Shown one piece after another: positions 34,928 to 44,591 of a DNA stretch of 64,000 bases. Below the pieces are notes generated by a model. The model ran no database searches, had not been told where the DNA came from, and worked only from the letters and a program-made list of their open reading frames with translations. Within the stretch, counting starts at the first letter, position 1. Every line of letters starts with the position of its first letter. The stretch comes from Dyella sp. M7H15-1 (GTDB taxonomy: Bacteria; Pseudomonadota; Gammaproteobacteria; Xanthomonadales; Rhodanobacteraceae). The stretch spans positions 2,294,001 to 2,358,000 of the forward strand of contig NZ_CP035300.1 of NCBI RefSeq assembly GCF_004114615.1, read 5' to 3'. Made by a program: the position numbers and the translations under genes.

Positions 34928-35920
34928 TCAACGCCTTTTCGCCCGGCGTTTATTTTGAGCTTGGATGGCTGCCCAAACCTTGGGGTCTTTGGCCAGTTCG
35001 CCGCTCACGCCAGGCTCGGCATGACGATAGGGGTCGTCGGGCTCAATGACTGACTCGGACGCAATCTCCGCCGGCCATACGGGGTCCTTGCAGCTTTTAA
35101 TGATCAGCCAGCGGACGACGGTAATCAGCGCAACGAACCCCCATTTGATCAACGGCACGCGTGCAAAGTTGTTGCAAAAAACATTCGCCCAAAGAAAACA
35201 ATTGAGCCATCGCCTGCTGGTGGACGTTGCGATATACGTATCCTTGGGCAGCGCCTGCGGGCCCTGCTCCATATAAGTGACAAGAAACTTCCAGACCTCC
35301 CGGACACGTTTCTCGGTATCGGTCATGTTGCCGACGGCGAAGGTATCCACCACGGTATCGCCATCCATTACGCAGCCGCGCAGATCAAAAATGTCACGGT
35401 CTTCCGTGCCGTGTCCGATATAGAAAAACGCCTGATCCCAGGGTACCGACAGCACGCCACCCGGCCCGTTGTGGCGGAACACGTGGATCATGCGGCTTTG
35501 GCGGTTGAAGCGGATGGGGAAGTGGGTGTAGGTGAAGAACTCACGGCCAAGAATGGGTTTCATCACATACTTGATGCATATCCACCCCATGGGGATAAAT
35601 ATGCATATGATTACTCCAGCAAAGGTGATTGATACTTCCTGCCGAACAGCAAAGAAAACAAACAGACTTATCACAAAGATCACGACACCAATAATTACAG
35701 GTGATAGCAGCGCTACCAAGGCGCTTCGAAACCCGCCGCGAATCATGTACCACCGATCGATGATGTCGACGTAGGTCGAATTGAGATGGATCACGCTGGC
35801 ACGCTCATCCGCCTCTATTCCGCCAAGCTGCTTTAAGTTGCGCGGCAGTGCCCATAGCGCTCGCTTGCCCGCATCGATCTGCGCGGGTGTGTCGAACGGA
35901 TAAAAGAAACCACTTTCCAT
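34928..35920 (-). CDS. DUF6708-like membrane protein c, candidate immunity protein
   Basis: A 330-residue protein with an N-terminal MESGFFYPFDTPAQIDAGKR, two adjacent hydrophobic spans (about residues 67-92 and 97-116), and a conserved core after the membrane, FFTYTHFPIRFNRQSRMIHV and FRHNGPGGVLSVPWDQAFFY, shared by all three copies in this island. A further hydrophobic stretch lies at about 260-275. I recall this family as DUF6708, found beside T6SS effectors. Because each copy directly follows a VasX-like effector frame and sits in the membrane, where a pore-forming toxin acts, immunity is the best guess; an accessory role is possible. Confidence 0.65.
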   Translation of the reverse strand: MESGFFYPFDTPAQIDAGKRALWALPRNLKQLGGIEADERASVIHLNSTYVDIIDRWYMIRGGFRSALVALLSPVIIGVVIFVISLFVFFAVRQEVSITFAGVIICIFIPMGWICIKYVMKPILGREFFTYTHFPIRFNRQSRMIHVFRHNGPGGVLSVPWDQAFFYIGHGTEDRDIFDLRGCVMDGDTVVDTFAVGNMTDTEKRVREVWKFLVTYMEQGPQALPKDTYIATSTSRRWLNCFLWANVFCNNFARVPLIKWGFVALITVVRWLIIKSCKDPVWPAEIASESVIEPDDPYRHAEPGVSGELAKDPKVWAAIQAQNKRRAKRR

Positions 35921-35924
35921 GTAG

Positions 35925-36899
35925 TTATCCCTGCGCCAGTTTCAGCAAAGCGTTTTGTTGAGTCAGTACATCGGCATAACGTTGGTCTTTATCGAGTTTG
36001 CCGAACCTGGAACGAGCCATCCATTTCTCTACATCGTTGGGTTTGTAGGTCTGTATGCAGTAGGTGCCGGCGGCGACGAGTAGACCAAGGGCCAGACCGA
36101 TGCCGATCACTGCAGTGGATCCGCTTAGCACCATAAAGGTTGCGATGATTGCCCCGCCCCCAAGAGCAATCATTCCCGAGCCATATCCTTTATCGTATTT
36201 CCATTCCATGCCTCCCTCCCACATTTCCACGACTCCAGCCAACACGCCCCCCGCCACCCCCAGCAACTTGCCGAGTTTCACTAACTTCGCCGCGCTGAAT
36301 TCAGCTCCGCCCCCCAAGTGGGCTATCAACTTCTGAATGATCGACTCCGCCCACGGCGCCTTTTCCAGTAAATGCCCGCTGGTTTCCATGGATACGCCCA
36401 GGAAGGCCGTGACGCTGGTGCCAAATCTCATGCTCTTGATGGTCTTGTCTTCGGACTTCACCAAGTCCCGATACGACGCGATCACGGACGCGGCAGCGAA
36501 CAGGGTTCCGATCATGCAAGCATTGACCTCGGCATTGAAGATCGTGCGGATGCTTTGCGCCTGTAATGCCTCGTAGGTTTCCGCGCGAACGGTTGCAAGG
36601 CGCGTTGCGTTGTCCGCTCCCTGCAAGGAGGCCAGCGCGCGCTTATCGATCAGAAACAAGCCGCGCGCGGCATGCTGAGAAGAATGAGTTTCATCGCGAA
36701 TCAAGGTCTCCGCGCTCTTGTAAAGATTCTGCTCGCCGCCGCCGGTGACCTCGTTGATCGCCCGCGCGAGCGCCTTCGCCGCCTGGCGGGGCGATCGCAT
36801 GCTGCGTACGTCCAGCAGTTCCAGTTCGGGGTTTTCCGCGTGCAAGACCCCCATCATCAGGATCATCACGCGGCGCTCGGGAAGCTTTGAGACCGCCAT
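35925..36899 (-). pseudogene. Truncated VasX-like effector: C-terminal 324 residues only
   Basis: The frame starts at an internal Met (MAVSKLPERRVMILMMGVLH) and matches the last 324 residues of effector 2, including the hydrophobic C-terminal region and the end LTQQNALLKLAQG. No good ribosome-binding site precedes the ATG. The N-terminal trafficking region is absent because the tandem duplication began inside the effector gene. The membrane region differs from effector 2: here AHLGGGAEFSAAKLVKLGKL and YGSGMIALGGGAIIATFMVL. It may serve as a silent toxin-tip reservoir, or make a toxin fragment neutralised by protein c. Confidence 0.75.
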
Positions 36900-36907
36900 G
36901 TTGGCGA

Positions 36908-36976
36908 CATCGTGCCGGAAGCGCTGATGACTTGACCGCCGCCGGTGATGGTGTCGTTGATTCGAATAAAGTCCAT
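36908..36976 (-). pseudogene. PAAR fragment (first 23 codons) at the duplication join
   Basis: MDFIRINDTITGGGQVISAS then GTM matches the start of PAAR (34831). At CATCGT (36908-36913) the sequence switches to effector sequence in another frame, ending the reading frame soon after. The upstream DUF6708-like start scrap (ATGGAGCGCGG... encoding MERGFFYPSGTP, about 37012-37034) is also copied. Confidence 0.85.
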
Positions 36977-37072
36977 GGCTGTGATTTCCTTGGTTTGGGT
37001 GTGCCGGAGGGATAAAAGAATCCGCGCTCCATGTTCAGGGTGGTCATGTGGATCGGGACGATCGCGTTCGCT

Positions 37073-38065
37073 TCAACGCTTTTTCACCCGGCGTTGAGCT
37101 TGGACTTGGGTGGCCGCCAAATTTTGGGATTTATTCTCAAATTCACCCGTTACAGCAGGCTCCTTCAGGCGATAGGGGTCGATCGGCTCGATGACCGATT
37201 CCGCTTCGATGTCGGCAGGCCATGCCGGTTCTTTGCAGCTTTTCATGATCAGCCAGCGGGCGGCGGTAACTAGCGCAGTGAACCCCCATTTGATGATAGG
37301 AACGGGTGTAAATATGCTGCAAAAAATACGTGCCCATAAGAAGCAATTGCGCCAGCAGCTACGAGTGGATGTCGAGATGGACATATTCTCAGGTAGCGCT
37401 TGCGGCCCTTGCTCCATGTAAAGAACAAGAAATTTCCAGCCTCCCCGGATCGATTGCTCGCTATTGGAGAAGTGCCCCACGGCGAAGCTATCCACCACGG
37501 TATCGCCATCCATCACGCAGCCGCGCAGATCGAGAAAGTCGCGATCTTGCGTGCCTTGTCCGATATAGAAAAGCGCGTCGTCCCAGGGAACCGACAGCAC
37601 GCCGCCCGGCCCGTTGTGGCGGAACACATGGATCATGCGGGTTTTGCGGTTGAAGCGGATGGGGAAGTGGGTGTAGGTGAAGAATTCACGGCATAGAATG
37701 GGTTTCACCCCATACTTGATGCAAATCCACGCCATAGGGATAAGTAGGCATACAGCGATTCCAGCTAACGCGATGGGTATTTCCTGCCGAACAGCCAGAA
37801 AAACGCTGAAACCACTTAGAAAGATCTGGCCAGGAATCAGTGCCGGCAATAGGAATGCCAGCATGGCGCTTCGCGCCCCGCCGCGAATCAGGTACCACCG
37901 ATCGATGATGTCGACGTAGGTCGAATTGAGATGGATCACGCTGGCGCGCTCATCCACCTCTATTCCGCCAAGCTGCTTTAAGTTGCGCGGCAGTGCCCAT
38001 AGCGCACGTTTGCCCGCATCGATCTGCTTGGGTGTGTCGAACGGATAAAAGAAGCCACTGTCCAT
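37073..38065 (-). CDS. DUF6708-like membrane protein b, candidate immunity to effector 2
   Basis: A 330-residue paralogue of protein c with the same core (FFTYTHFPIRFNRKTRMIHV, FRHNGPGGVLSVPWDDALFY). The two differ mainly in the membrane part (here ARSAMLAFLLPALIPGQIFL against FRSALVALLSPVIIGVVIFV in c) and around residues 195-260. It begins 4 bp after the effector 2 stop, fitting a toxin-immunity pair. It ends at VQAQRRVKKR, a basic tail shared in style with the other copies. Confidence 0.65.
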   Translation of the reverse strand: MDSGFFYPFDTPKQIDAGKRALWALPRNLKQLGGIEVDERASVIHLNSTYVDIIDRWYLIRGGARSAMLAFLLPALIPGQIFLSGFSVFLAVRQEIPIALAGIAVCLLIPMAWICIKYGVKPILCREFFTYTHFPIRFNRKTRMIHVFRHNGPGGVLSVPWDDALFYIGQGTQDRDFLDLRGCVMDGDTVVDSFAVGHFSNSEQSIRGGWKFLVLYMEQGPQALPENMSISTSTRSCWRNCFLWARIFCSIFTPVPIIKWGFTALVTAARWLIMKSCKEPAWPADIEAESVIEPIDPYRLKEPAVTGEFENKSQNLAATQVQAQRRVKKR

Positions 38066-38069
38066 GTAG

Positions 38070-40805
38070 TTACCCCTGCGCCAGTTTCAGCAAAGTGTTT
38101 TGTTGAGTCAGCACATCGGCATAACGTTGGTCTTTATTGAGTTTTCCAAACCTGGATCGAGCCATCCACTTCTGGATTTCGTTGGGTTTGTAGGTCTGTA
38201 TGCAGTAGGTGCCGGCGATGACGAGTAGACCAAGGGCCAGACCAATGCCTGTCAGTGCGAACGCTTCGAACACAACCAATGCCGCGGCGGTGGCTCCACC
38301 AATGCCAAGAAGAATCATTCCTAAGCCATATGTTTTATCGTATTTCCATGCCGCGCCTCCCTCCCACATTTCCACGACTCCAGCCAACACGCCCCCCGCC
38401 ACCCCCAGCAACTTGCCGAGTTTCACCAGCTTCGCCGCGTTAATTTCAGCGTTGATCCCTATCTTGGTTATCAACTTCTGAATAATCGACTCCGCCCACG
38501 GCGCCTTTTCCAGTAAATGCCCGCTGGTTTCCATGGATACGCCCAGGAAGGCCGTGACGCTGGTGCCAAACCTCATGCTCTTGATGGTCTTGTCCTCGGA
38601 CTTCACCAAGTCCCGATACGACGCGATCACGGACGCGGCAGCGAACAGGGTTCCGATCATGCAAGCCTTGACCTCGGCATTGAAGATCGTGCGGATGCTT
38701 TGCGCCTGTAATGCCTCGTAGGTTTCCGCGCGAACAGTTGCAAGACGCGTTGCGTTGTCCGCTCCCTGCAAGGAGGCCAGCGCGCGCTTATCGATCAGAA
38801 ACAAGCCGCGCGCGGCATGCTGAGAAGAATGAGTTTCATCGCGAATCAAGGTCTCCGCGCTCTTGTAAAGATTCTGCTCGCCGCCGCCGGTGACCTCGTT
38901 GATCGCCCGCGCGAGCGCCTTCGCCGCCTGGCGGGGCGATCGCATGCTGCGTACGTCCAGCAGTTCCAGTTCGGGGTTTTCCGCGTGCAAGACCCCCATC
39001 ATCAGGATCATCACGCGGCGCTCGGGAAGCTTTGAGACCGCCATGTTGGCGACATCGTTGAGTGCTTCGCCCAGTCGGCTGGTGACCGGGCCGGCGAGCT
39101 GATAAAGCAGCTTGGAAAGATTGGACAACGGACCATGGATGTCCTTGCCCAGACTGATGTCGATGAACGTATTCTTGACGGCGTTGTAGAATTTCTCGCC
39201 GACCTCGCGCCACGACCGGTCGACGTCGTTGCCGCGTTCTATGGCAGCCTGGGCCAACGCCATGGCCAGTTTCTGCTGATTGAAGATCAGCGCGCGCAGG
39301 ATGACCTGGCCCGGTTGCGTCGGGTCGTTACCCAGGCACTCCTTGAAATACGCCGCCGCGCCGCGCCGCCCGCTGGCCTGCTCGATGCAGGCATGCACGA
39401 CTCGCTGGTAGATCAGCCCATGGTTGGCATCGGCGTCATCGAAGTTGTGCGTGAAGGATCGGGTGAATCCATCGCTCTTTAGCCAGGCCACGTAGGCCTC
39501 GTCGAGCGGGGCGATGATGGTTTGATCGAGCCGTTGCAGGTCGCTGGGGTATTTATTCTTGAAATCCGACCACGCGACCGGGTCGAGCTGAGCCTCGTAT
39601 TTCGGCCATGCTTCCTGATCCAATGCGGCTTTCTGCTCGGGAGACAGCAGGCGGGCCTGTTCGAGGTTGTGATGGATCGTTTCAGTATAGCCGGCGTTGC
39701 GCACCAATCCATGGGGCACGAATAGACCCGTCGCCATGGCGGCCGCTTGGTTCGCATCGCTACGCTCGCTCATCGCGCCGTTGAGCACTGCGTGGTGGAT
39801 GGCATCGATCGCACTCACGGTTTCGAACTGCCATCTCCACTCGGGTTCTTCCAGGAACTCGACACCGCTTTGCAAGGCCAGCCCGTTGAGCTCCATGGCG
39901 ATGCCCACGGGATCGGCGAGCCCCACGATGGCCGGGCGATAGGGTTTGGCCGATTGGTTGCCCCACGCCGTCATCGGTGCGGTTTCCTCACGCGACAGAT
40001 GGAGTTGCTGCGGCGAGAATTTCCACGCGGCAGTGTTCACTAGTCCACTGGTGTGTGGCGTGCCGACCGCGCCCACGAGCAGCTCGTGAACATACGGCGA
40101 TAGCGTGCCGAACGCCTTTCGCGCGGTGTCGTTGTAGGCAGTGATGTCCTCCGGCAGCGGGTGGGTCGCGGGAAGGAATTTCATAACATGCTTGCGCGTT
40201 TCCCAGTACAGCGCGGCACCGTCGGCGGCAAACTCCGCCACCTGCGGCAAGGCATCGAAGGACGTTACATGCGGTTGCATACCGCCATCGCGCCACGCGG
40301 CGATATCGATGCACTGCATATTTGCCTGGCGGTAATCCGCCGACGTGTGCTTGGCCAGTACCGCTTGCGTCCAGGCGACGTCGCTGAAACCCAGCCACAC
40401 CTTGGTGGCACGGGCGGCGCGCTTGACCGTAAAGCAGCGGGCCACATACGGGTCGCTCTTGCCTCGGCAAGCCGCATTGAACTCGATGGTGTTATTCACC
40501 TTCGGCGGCGTCTTGGCGTAGATATCGAATTCCCACAGATAACTTTGCTTGTTGACGACGAAGGCGCTCCACTCGTTGCGATGTTCGTCGTAGACGTAGA
40601 GGAAGCCGGGCCGCAACAGGCGCAGCGTGTACTTGGCGATGTCGCCAGGCAACGCGATGTCGGTGACGCCCTGACCAAACGAGGGTGGCAGGGATGGGGC
40701 GTTGCCGAGATTCGTGCGCGCAACGGCATAGCGCACCGGCAGAATCGGCAGGCCCTGCTTATCGCAGAAGGGGCACGTGGGTAACGAAGAAGCGGTGGTG
40801 GTCAT
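38070..40805 (-). CDS. VasX/BTH_I2691-like T6SS effector 2, predicted pore-forming
   Basis: A 911-residue protein. The N-terminus (LPTCPFCDKQGLPILPVRYA, then KYTLRLLRPGFLYVYDEHRN) is the VasX N-terminal/BTH_I2691 type used for loading on VgrG with a DUF4123 chaperone; CxxC (residues 11-14) may bind zinc. The middle part is soluble. The last 300 residues hold Gly/Ala-rich hydrophobic segments (GKLLGVAGGVLAGVVEMWEG, GMILLGIGGATAAALVVFEA, LTGIGLALGLLVIAGTYCIQ) as in VasX, a colicin-like membrane-permeabilising toxin. About 320 N-terminal residues are highly similar to effector 1, then the two diverge. The ATG (40805) overlaps the stop of protein a. Confidence 0.82.
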   Translation of the reverse strand: MTTTASSLPTCPFCDKQGLPILPVRYAVARTNLGNAPSLPPSFGQGVTDIALPGDIAKYTLRLLRPGFLYVYDEHRNEWSAFVVNKQSYLWEFDIYAKTPPKVNNTIEFNAACRGKSDPYVARCFTVKRAARATKVWLGFSDVAWTQAVLAKHTSADYRQANMQCIDIAAWRDGGMQPHVTSFDALPQVAEFAADGAALYWETRKHVMKFLPATHPLPEDITAYNDTARKAFGTLSPYVHELLVGAVGTPHTSGLVNTAAWKFSPQQLHLSREETAPMTAWGNQSAKPYRPAIVGLADPVGIAMELNGLALQSGVEFLEEPEWRWQFETVSAIDAIHHAVLNGAMSERSDANQAAAMATGLFVPHGLVRNAGYTETIHHNLEQARLLSPEQKAALDQEAWPKYEAQLDPVAWSDFKNKYPSDLQRLDQTIIAPLDEAYVAWLKSDGFTRSFTHNFDDADANHGLIYQRVVHACIEQASGRRGAAAYFKECLGNDPTQPGQVILRALIFNQQKLAMALAQAAIERGNDVDRSWREVGEKFYNAVKNTFIDISLGKDIHGPLSNLSKLLYQLAGPVTSRLGEALNDVANMAVSKLPERRVMILMMGVLHAENPELELLDVRSMRSPRQAAKALARAINEVTGGGEQNLYKSAETLIRDETHSSQHAARGLFLIDKRALASLQGADNATRLATVRAETYEALQAQSIRTIFNAEVKACMIGTLFAAASVIASYRDLVKSEDKTIKSMRFGTSVTAFLGVSMETSGHLLEKAPWAESIIQKLITKIGINAEINAAKLVKLGKLLGVAGGVLAGVVEMWEGGAAWKYDKTYGLGMILLGIGGATAAALVVFEAFALTGIGLALGLLVIAGTYCIQTYKPNEIQKWMARSRFGKLNKDQRYADVLTQQNTLLKLAQG

Positions 40806-41806
40806 GGCAGGTTGCTTGCCTTTTTTTGTTCCATCTGCCGGTTGCGGGTGGCTCTGGCCTCCGCGCGTTTCAGTACGCCGGGAATGGTGGCGGCGAATTC
40901 GCCGGATGATGGGGGAATGGGCCAAACGTTCGGATCGTTGGGCTCCACCTTGCAGGTGGCCTCGATCTCGGGCGGGAAGATGGGCTTACGGCAGGTGTGC
41001 AGCACCACCCAGCGCGTAAGCGTGTACAGCAGCACGAACGGCCACACCAGCACTTGGAGCGGCGCCGGTACGCCGGCAGCATAGTAGTTGCGCATGATGA
41101 GCCAGCAGTTCTTCCAGGTGGGCGTGACCGACAGCTCCACGTAGCGATCGAGTGGATCTTGACCGACGGCTTCGGAGCCTTCGTCCATATAGCGGCGGAT
41201 GAATTCCCACATTTCCAGCAGTGCGCGGCTGGTTTTTGGCACGGCATGGCCGAGTGCAAACGTGTCCTTGACGATGTCGCCATCGAGGACTTCGCCGCGG
41301 ATGTCGATCAGGTCTTTGCGTGTGGTGCCTTGGCCGATGTGGAAGAACACCTTGTCCCATGGCACGGACAGCACGCCGCCGGGGCCGTTGTGACGGAAGA
41401 CGTGCACCATGCGGGTCTTGCGGTTGAAGCGGATCGGGTAGTGGGTGTAGGTGAAATATTCTTTTAATAGAACGAGTTTGAAGATAGGAAATATGGAGAC
41501 AAGGAAAAATGAAGTAAGACCAATTAAATCTATATATCCTTCATATTCGGTTGCTACAAAAATAATTAGAAAAACAAATAGGACAACAAAACAAACGCCA
41601 ATCGATGTCCCTAGGAAAATAGGAAAATTCCCACGGAACAGATAGCGACGGTCAATCCAGTCGAGATAGGTGGAGTTGATGCGGATCAATCCCATCCTCT
41701 GCGAAGGTTCGATGTCAGGTTCCTGCTTGCGTGACAGAGCTGTATCACGTTCTTCTTGTAATAATGGACCTTTGCGGCGAAAAGGTTGTAGCCATCCGGT
41801 ATACAT
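40802..41806 (-). CDS. DUF6708-like membrane protein a, candidate immunity to effector 1
   Basis: A 334-residue, more distant paralogue of b and c. The core YFTYTHYPIRFNRKTRMVHV, FRHNGPGGVLSVPWDKVFFH is retained; the N-terminus reads MYTGWLQPFRRKGPLLQEER. Two hydrophobic spans (FPIFLGTSIGVCFVVLFVFL, IDLIGLTSFFLVSIFPIFKL) occupy residues 60-118 and are encoded by markedly AT-rich DNA (about 41450-41640) inside an otherwise GC-rich gene. It starts 1 bp after effector 1 and its stop overlaps the effector 2 start (ATGA). Confidence 0.65.
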   Translation of the reverse strand: MYTGWLQPFRRKGPLLQEERDTALSRKQEPDIEPSQRMGLIRINSTYLDWIDRRYLFRGNFPIFLGTSIGVCFVVLFVFLIIFVATEYEGYIDLIGLTSFFLVSIFPIFKLVLLKEYFTYTHYPIRFNRKTRMVHVFRHNGPGGVLSVPWDKVFFHIGQGTTRKDLIDIRGEVLDGDIVKDTFALGHAVPKTSRALLEMWEFIRRYMDEGSEAVGQDPLDRYVELSVTPTWKNCWLIMRNYYAAGVPAPLQVLVWPFVLLYTLTRWVVLHTCRKPIFPPEIEATCKVEPNDPNVWPIPPSSGEFAATIPGVLKRAEARATRNRQMEQKKASNLP

Positions 41807-41807
41807 C

Positions 41808-44591
41808 TCAGCTTCCTTGCTGAAGCGCTTGAAGCGCCTGCAGTTGAGTTAGTGGGTTGTCGAACCTGCTCTTTCCGGTGCCGAAGTCACTTGTGCGCTC
41901 CAGCCAATCCTGCACGGCATTGGGTTTGAGGTATGCCGCGATAGCGAACACGATTGCCACGATGAAGCCAGCTACACCAAGCATGAGCGCGCTTGCCCCC
42001 GCCCAAACAATCGATATAAAAGCGATCGCAATGCCGGCGCCGCCTGCAATCAAACTAAGCCACGCTAGACCTCGATGGTTTTCTCGAAGTTCCCAACCAT
42101 CCTTGATCGCCAAGGCCCCCGCGATGATTCCACCCACGGCACCAAACAGCTTGCCGACACCTGTAAACCATCCCGCCCGCGTTTCGATTTCAACGGCGAG
42201 AAACTTGTACTGCTTCGCCAAGCGCGCGGCGCCCCAGGACGTGCTCTCCAGCCCCTTGCCGATCGTGAAACTGGCGCCGCCGATGATGCCGATCACACCA
42301 CCGGCGAAATTCACGGTTTTGCTTGCAGCTTCGCCCGGCTTGGCGTCCATCATCTGGCCATAAGCATTGACCAGTGTTATGCCGGACAACAGCAACTGCA
42401 CGACACCCGCCTTGACGTCCAGCTTGCCAAGCTTGCCGACGCTCTCCTGCAAAATCTCGTCGAACTGCTGAGCAGTGAGCAGTTCGCCGATGGCCGCATC
42501 GCGCTGCGCCTTGGATAGCCCAGCCAGGGCCTTGGCCTTGGCGGTATCGATCAGCATGACGCCGTGATAAGGACGCGGCGTGCCTTCGGCTTTGGCCAAT
42601 GCGTCCAGGGCGGTACGCGCGCCGCTGCGGTAGGCATTGGCCTCCCCGCCCGACAGATGGGCCAGCATGCCGGCCAGGGTGCGTGCGGCTTCCTTGCGAT
42701 TCCACATACCCCGCAAGTCCACCACGACCATGTCGGGGTTACCGACTTTGGCGACCGTGCCCAACACGCCCATGTGAAAGCGTGCGGGCAGTGTTGCGGC
42801 GATGCCCTTATCAAGCTCCGTGCTGATTCGGAGGGTCAAGGGGCCGGTGATCTGATACACCAAGCGCGCGACCTTGTCGGCATAGGTGGTGCCGAGTGGC
42901 TGGTTTGGCGCAAAGTCGATCGCGTTACCGACAACGTCTTTGTAGGTGTCGAGGAACCTGTCGGCGAGGTGGGCCCACGAAAACGCCGCCGCCGTGGCCT
43001 TGTCCAGTGCGGCGGCAGACCAGGCTTGGATCAGTGGTTCGTGATTGAGTGCGAGAGCACGCATCAACCAGGCCTCCGGCTGGCGCGGATCCTGTTGGAC
43101 GAGATCGGCCAACAGCTGGAAGACGGCACTGCGGCCGCTCGCTTCGGCAATCAGATGCCGGACGACGTCCAGATACACCTCGCCGCTGCGTGCATCGTGC
43201 GGATCGAAATTGTGTGCAAGGTAACGCTGTAGCGCCTGACTTTGCAGCCAAGCGACATACGGCATGTCGAGCTGTTTTAAGGTCTGGTCGGCAAAGCTGT
43301 TTAGTTCCTTCTGGTAGGTGCCTTCCTGGGCATCGGTGCCCAGGTAGTCTTCCCATGCTTTCCTGTCGATGTACTTCGCGTAATCGCTCCAGGTGTCGCG
43401 CGCGACCGCGTCCTGTTCGGTATCGGTGAGATGTCCTGCTTGTTCGACGCGGGCTTGGTGGGCGTCAAAAGCGGCTTGTGTGGGAAAGCCCACCTTGGCC
43501 ACCATCCAGGCATCGCCTATTTGGGCGGAGAAGCGTCGGCTATCGGCTTTACTCTCGACAGCGTCATGTTCAATGGCCTCTTTAAGCCCCGCGATAAGTT
43601 GTGCGGTCTCGTATTTCCATCGGCGCGACTTGTTATCCGTGAATTCGACGCTGCGTTGAATGGCCAGTCCGTTGAGTTCCATGGCGATGCCCACGGGATC
43701 GGTGAGTCCCACGATGGCCGGGCGATAGGGCTTGGCCGACGCGTTGCCCCACGCGGTCATCGCGGTGGTTTCCTCGCGCGACAGATGGAGTTTCTGCGGT
43801 GAGAGCGCCCATGCCGCCGTGACCACGAGTCCGCTGGTGTGGGGTGTGCCGGTCGCACCAACGAGGAGGTTTTGAATCATCGGCGAGAGCGTGCGCAGCG
43901 CATTCTTGACGTCGTCGTTGCGCGCGAGGAAGTCTTCGGGAAGTTTGTACGAATCGGGAAAGAAGTTCTTTACATAGGCACGGGTTTCCTGATGGAGCGT
44001 GCTGCCATCGGCCGCAAATTCGGCCACGCGTTGGAGCGCGTCGAACGAGGCCACGTGCGCTTGCAGGTCCCCGCCGCGCCACGCGGCGATATCGATGCAC
44101 TGCATATGCGCTTGGCGGTAATCCGCCGACGCGTGTTTGGCCAGTACCGCTTGCGTCCAGGCGACGTCGCTGAAACCCAGCCACACCTTGGTGGCACGGG
44201 CGGCGCGCTTGACGGTGATACAGCGCGCCAGATACGGATCACTCTTGCCTCGGCAAGCCGCATTGAACTCGATGGTGTTATTCACCTTCGGCGGCGTCTT
44301 GGCGTAGATATCGAATTCCCACAGATAGCTCTGCGCATTGACGACATAGCCGCTCCACTCGTTGCGATGTTCGTCGTAGACGTAGAGGAAGCCGGGCCGT
44401 AGCAGGCGCAGCGTGTACTTGGCGATGTCGCCAGGCAGCGCGATGTCGGTGACGCCCTGACCAAACGAGGGTGGCAGGGATGGGGCGTTGCCCAGATCCG
44501 TGCGCGCAACGGCATAGCGCACCGGCAGAATCGGCAGGCCCTGCTTATCGCAGAAGGGGCACGTGGGTAACGAAGAAGCGGTGGTGGTCAT
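41808..44591 (-). CDS. VasX/BTH_I2691-like T6SS effector 1, predicted pore-forming
   Basis: A 927-residue protein with the same trafficking N-terminus as effector 2 (CPFCDKQGLPILPVRYAVAR; RLLRPGFLYVYDEHRNEWSG). The C-terminal 230 residues contain four or five hydrophobic, Gly/Ala-rich segments (FAGGVIGIIGGASFTIGKGL, LFGAVGGIIAGALAIKDGWE, LAWLSLIAGGAGIAIAFISI, LMLGVAGFIVAIVFAIAAYL), as expected of a pore-forming toxin acting at the target inner membrane. It is different from the effector 2 C-terminus. Its ATG overlaps the DUF4123 adaptor stop (ATGA), fitting adaptor-dependent loading of this protein on VgrG. Confidence 0.85.
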   Translation of the reverse strand: MTTTASSLPTCPFCDKQGLPILPVRYAVARTDLGNAPSLPPSFGQGVTDIALPGDIAKYTLRLLRPGFLYVYDEHRNEWSGYVVNAQSYLWEFDIYAKTPPKVNNTIEFNAACRGKSDPYLARCITVKRAARATKVWLGFSDVAWTQAVLAKHASADYRQAHMQCIDIAAWRGGDLQAHVASFDALQRVAEFAADGSTLHQETRAYVKNFFPDSYKLPEDFLARNDDVKNALRTLSPMIQNLLVGATGTPHTSGLVVTAAWALSPQKLHLSREETTAMTAWGNASAKPYRPAIVGLTDPVGIAMELNGLAIQRSVEFTDNKSRRWKYETAQLIAGLKEAIEHDAVESKADSRRFSAQIGDAWMVAKVGFPTQAAFDAHQARVEQAGHLTDTEQDAVARDTWSDYAKYIDRKAWEDYLGTDAQEGTYQKELNSFADQTLKQLDMPYVAWLQSQALQRYLAHNFDPHDARSGEVYLDVVRHLIAEASGRSAVFQLLADLVQQDPRQPEAWLMRALALNHEPLIQAWSAAALDKATAAAFSWAHLADRFLDTYKDVVGNAIDFAPNQPLGTTYADKVARLVYQITGPLTLRISTELDKGIAATLPARFHMGVLGTVAKVGNPDMVVVDLRGMWNRKEAARTLAGMLAHLSGGEANAYRSGARTALDALAKAEGTPRPYHGVMLIDTAKAKALAGLSKAQRDAAIGELLTAQQFDEILQESVGKLGKLDVKAGVVQLLLSGITLVNAYGQMMDAKPGEAASKTVNFAGGVIGIIGGASFTIGKGLESTSWGAARLAKQYKFLAVEIETRAGWFTGVGKLFGAVGGIIAGALAIKDGWELRENHRGLAWLSLIAGGAGIAIAFISIVWAGASALMLGVAGFIVAIVFAIAAYLKPNAVQDWLERTSDFGTGKSRFDNPLTQLQALQALQQGS

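Larger units (their letters stand above)
34763..39058. repeat. Exact 2145-bp tandem duplication inside the effector array
   Basis: Unit 1 runs from 34763 to 36907 and unit 2 from 36908 to 39052. Every landmark in unit 1 recurs 2145 bp later: PAAR ATG 34831 and 36976; DUF6708-like gene 34928-35920 and 37073-38065; effector C-terminal frame 35925-36899 and 38070-39044. CATCGT occurs at all three boundaries (34763, 36908, 39053); the middle copy joins effector sequence to PAAR sequence. There is no net indel, although several internal segments differ strongly. Confidence 0.9.

Noticed and set aside
36691-37047. 118-codon minus-strand frame starting MERGFFYPSGTP after a short leader
   Set aside because: It begins with a scrap of the DUF6708-like N-terminus, then reads out of frame through the PAAR and effector copies at the duplication join; it is a by-product of the rearrangement.
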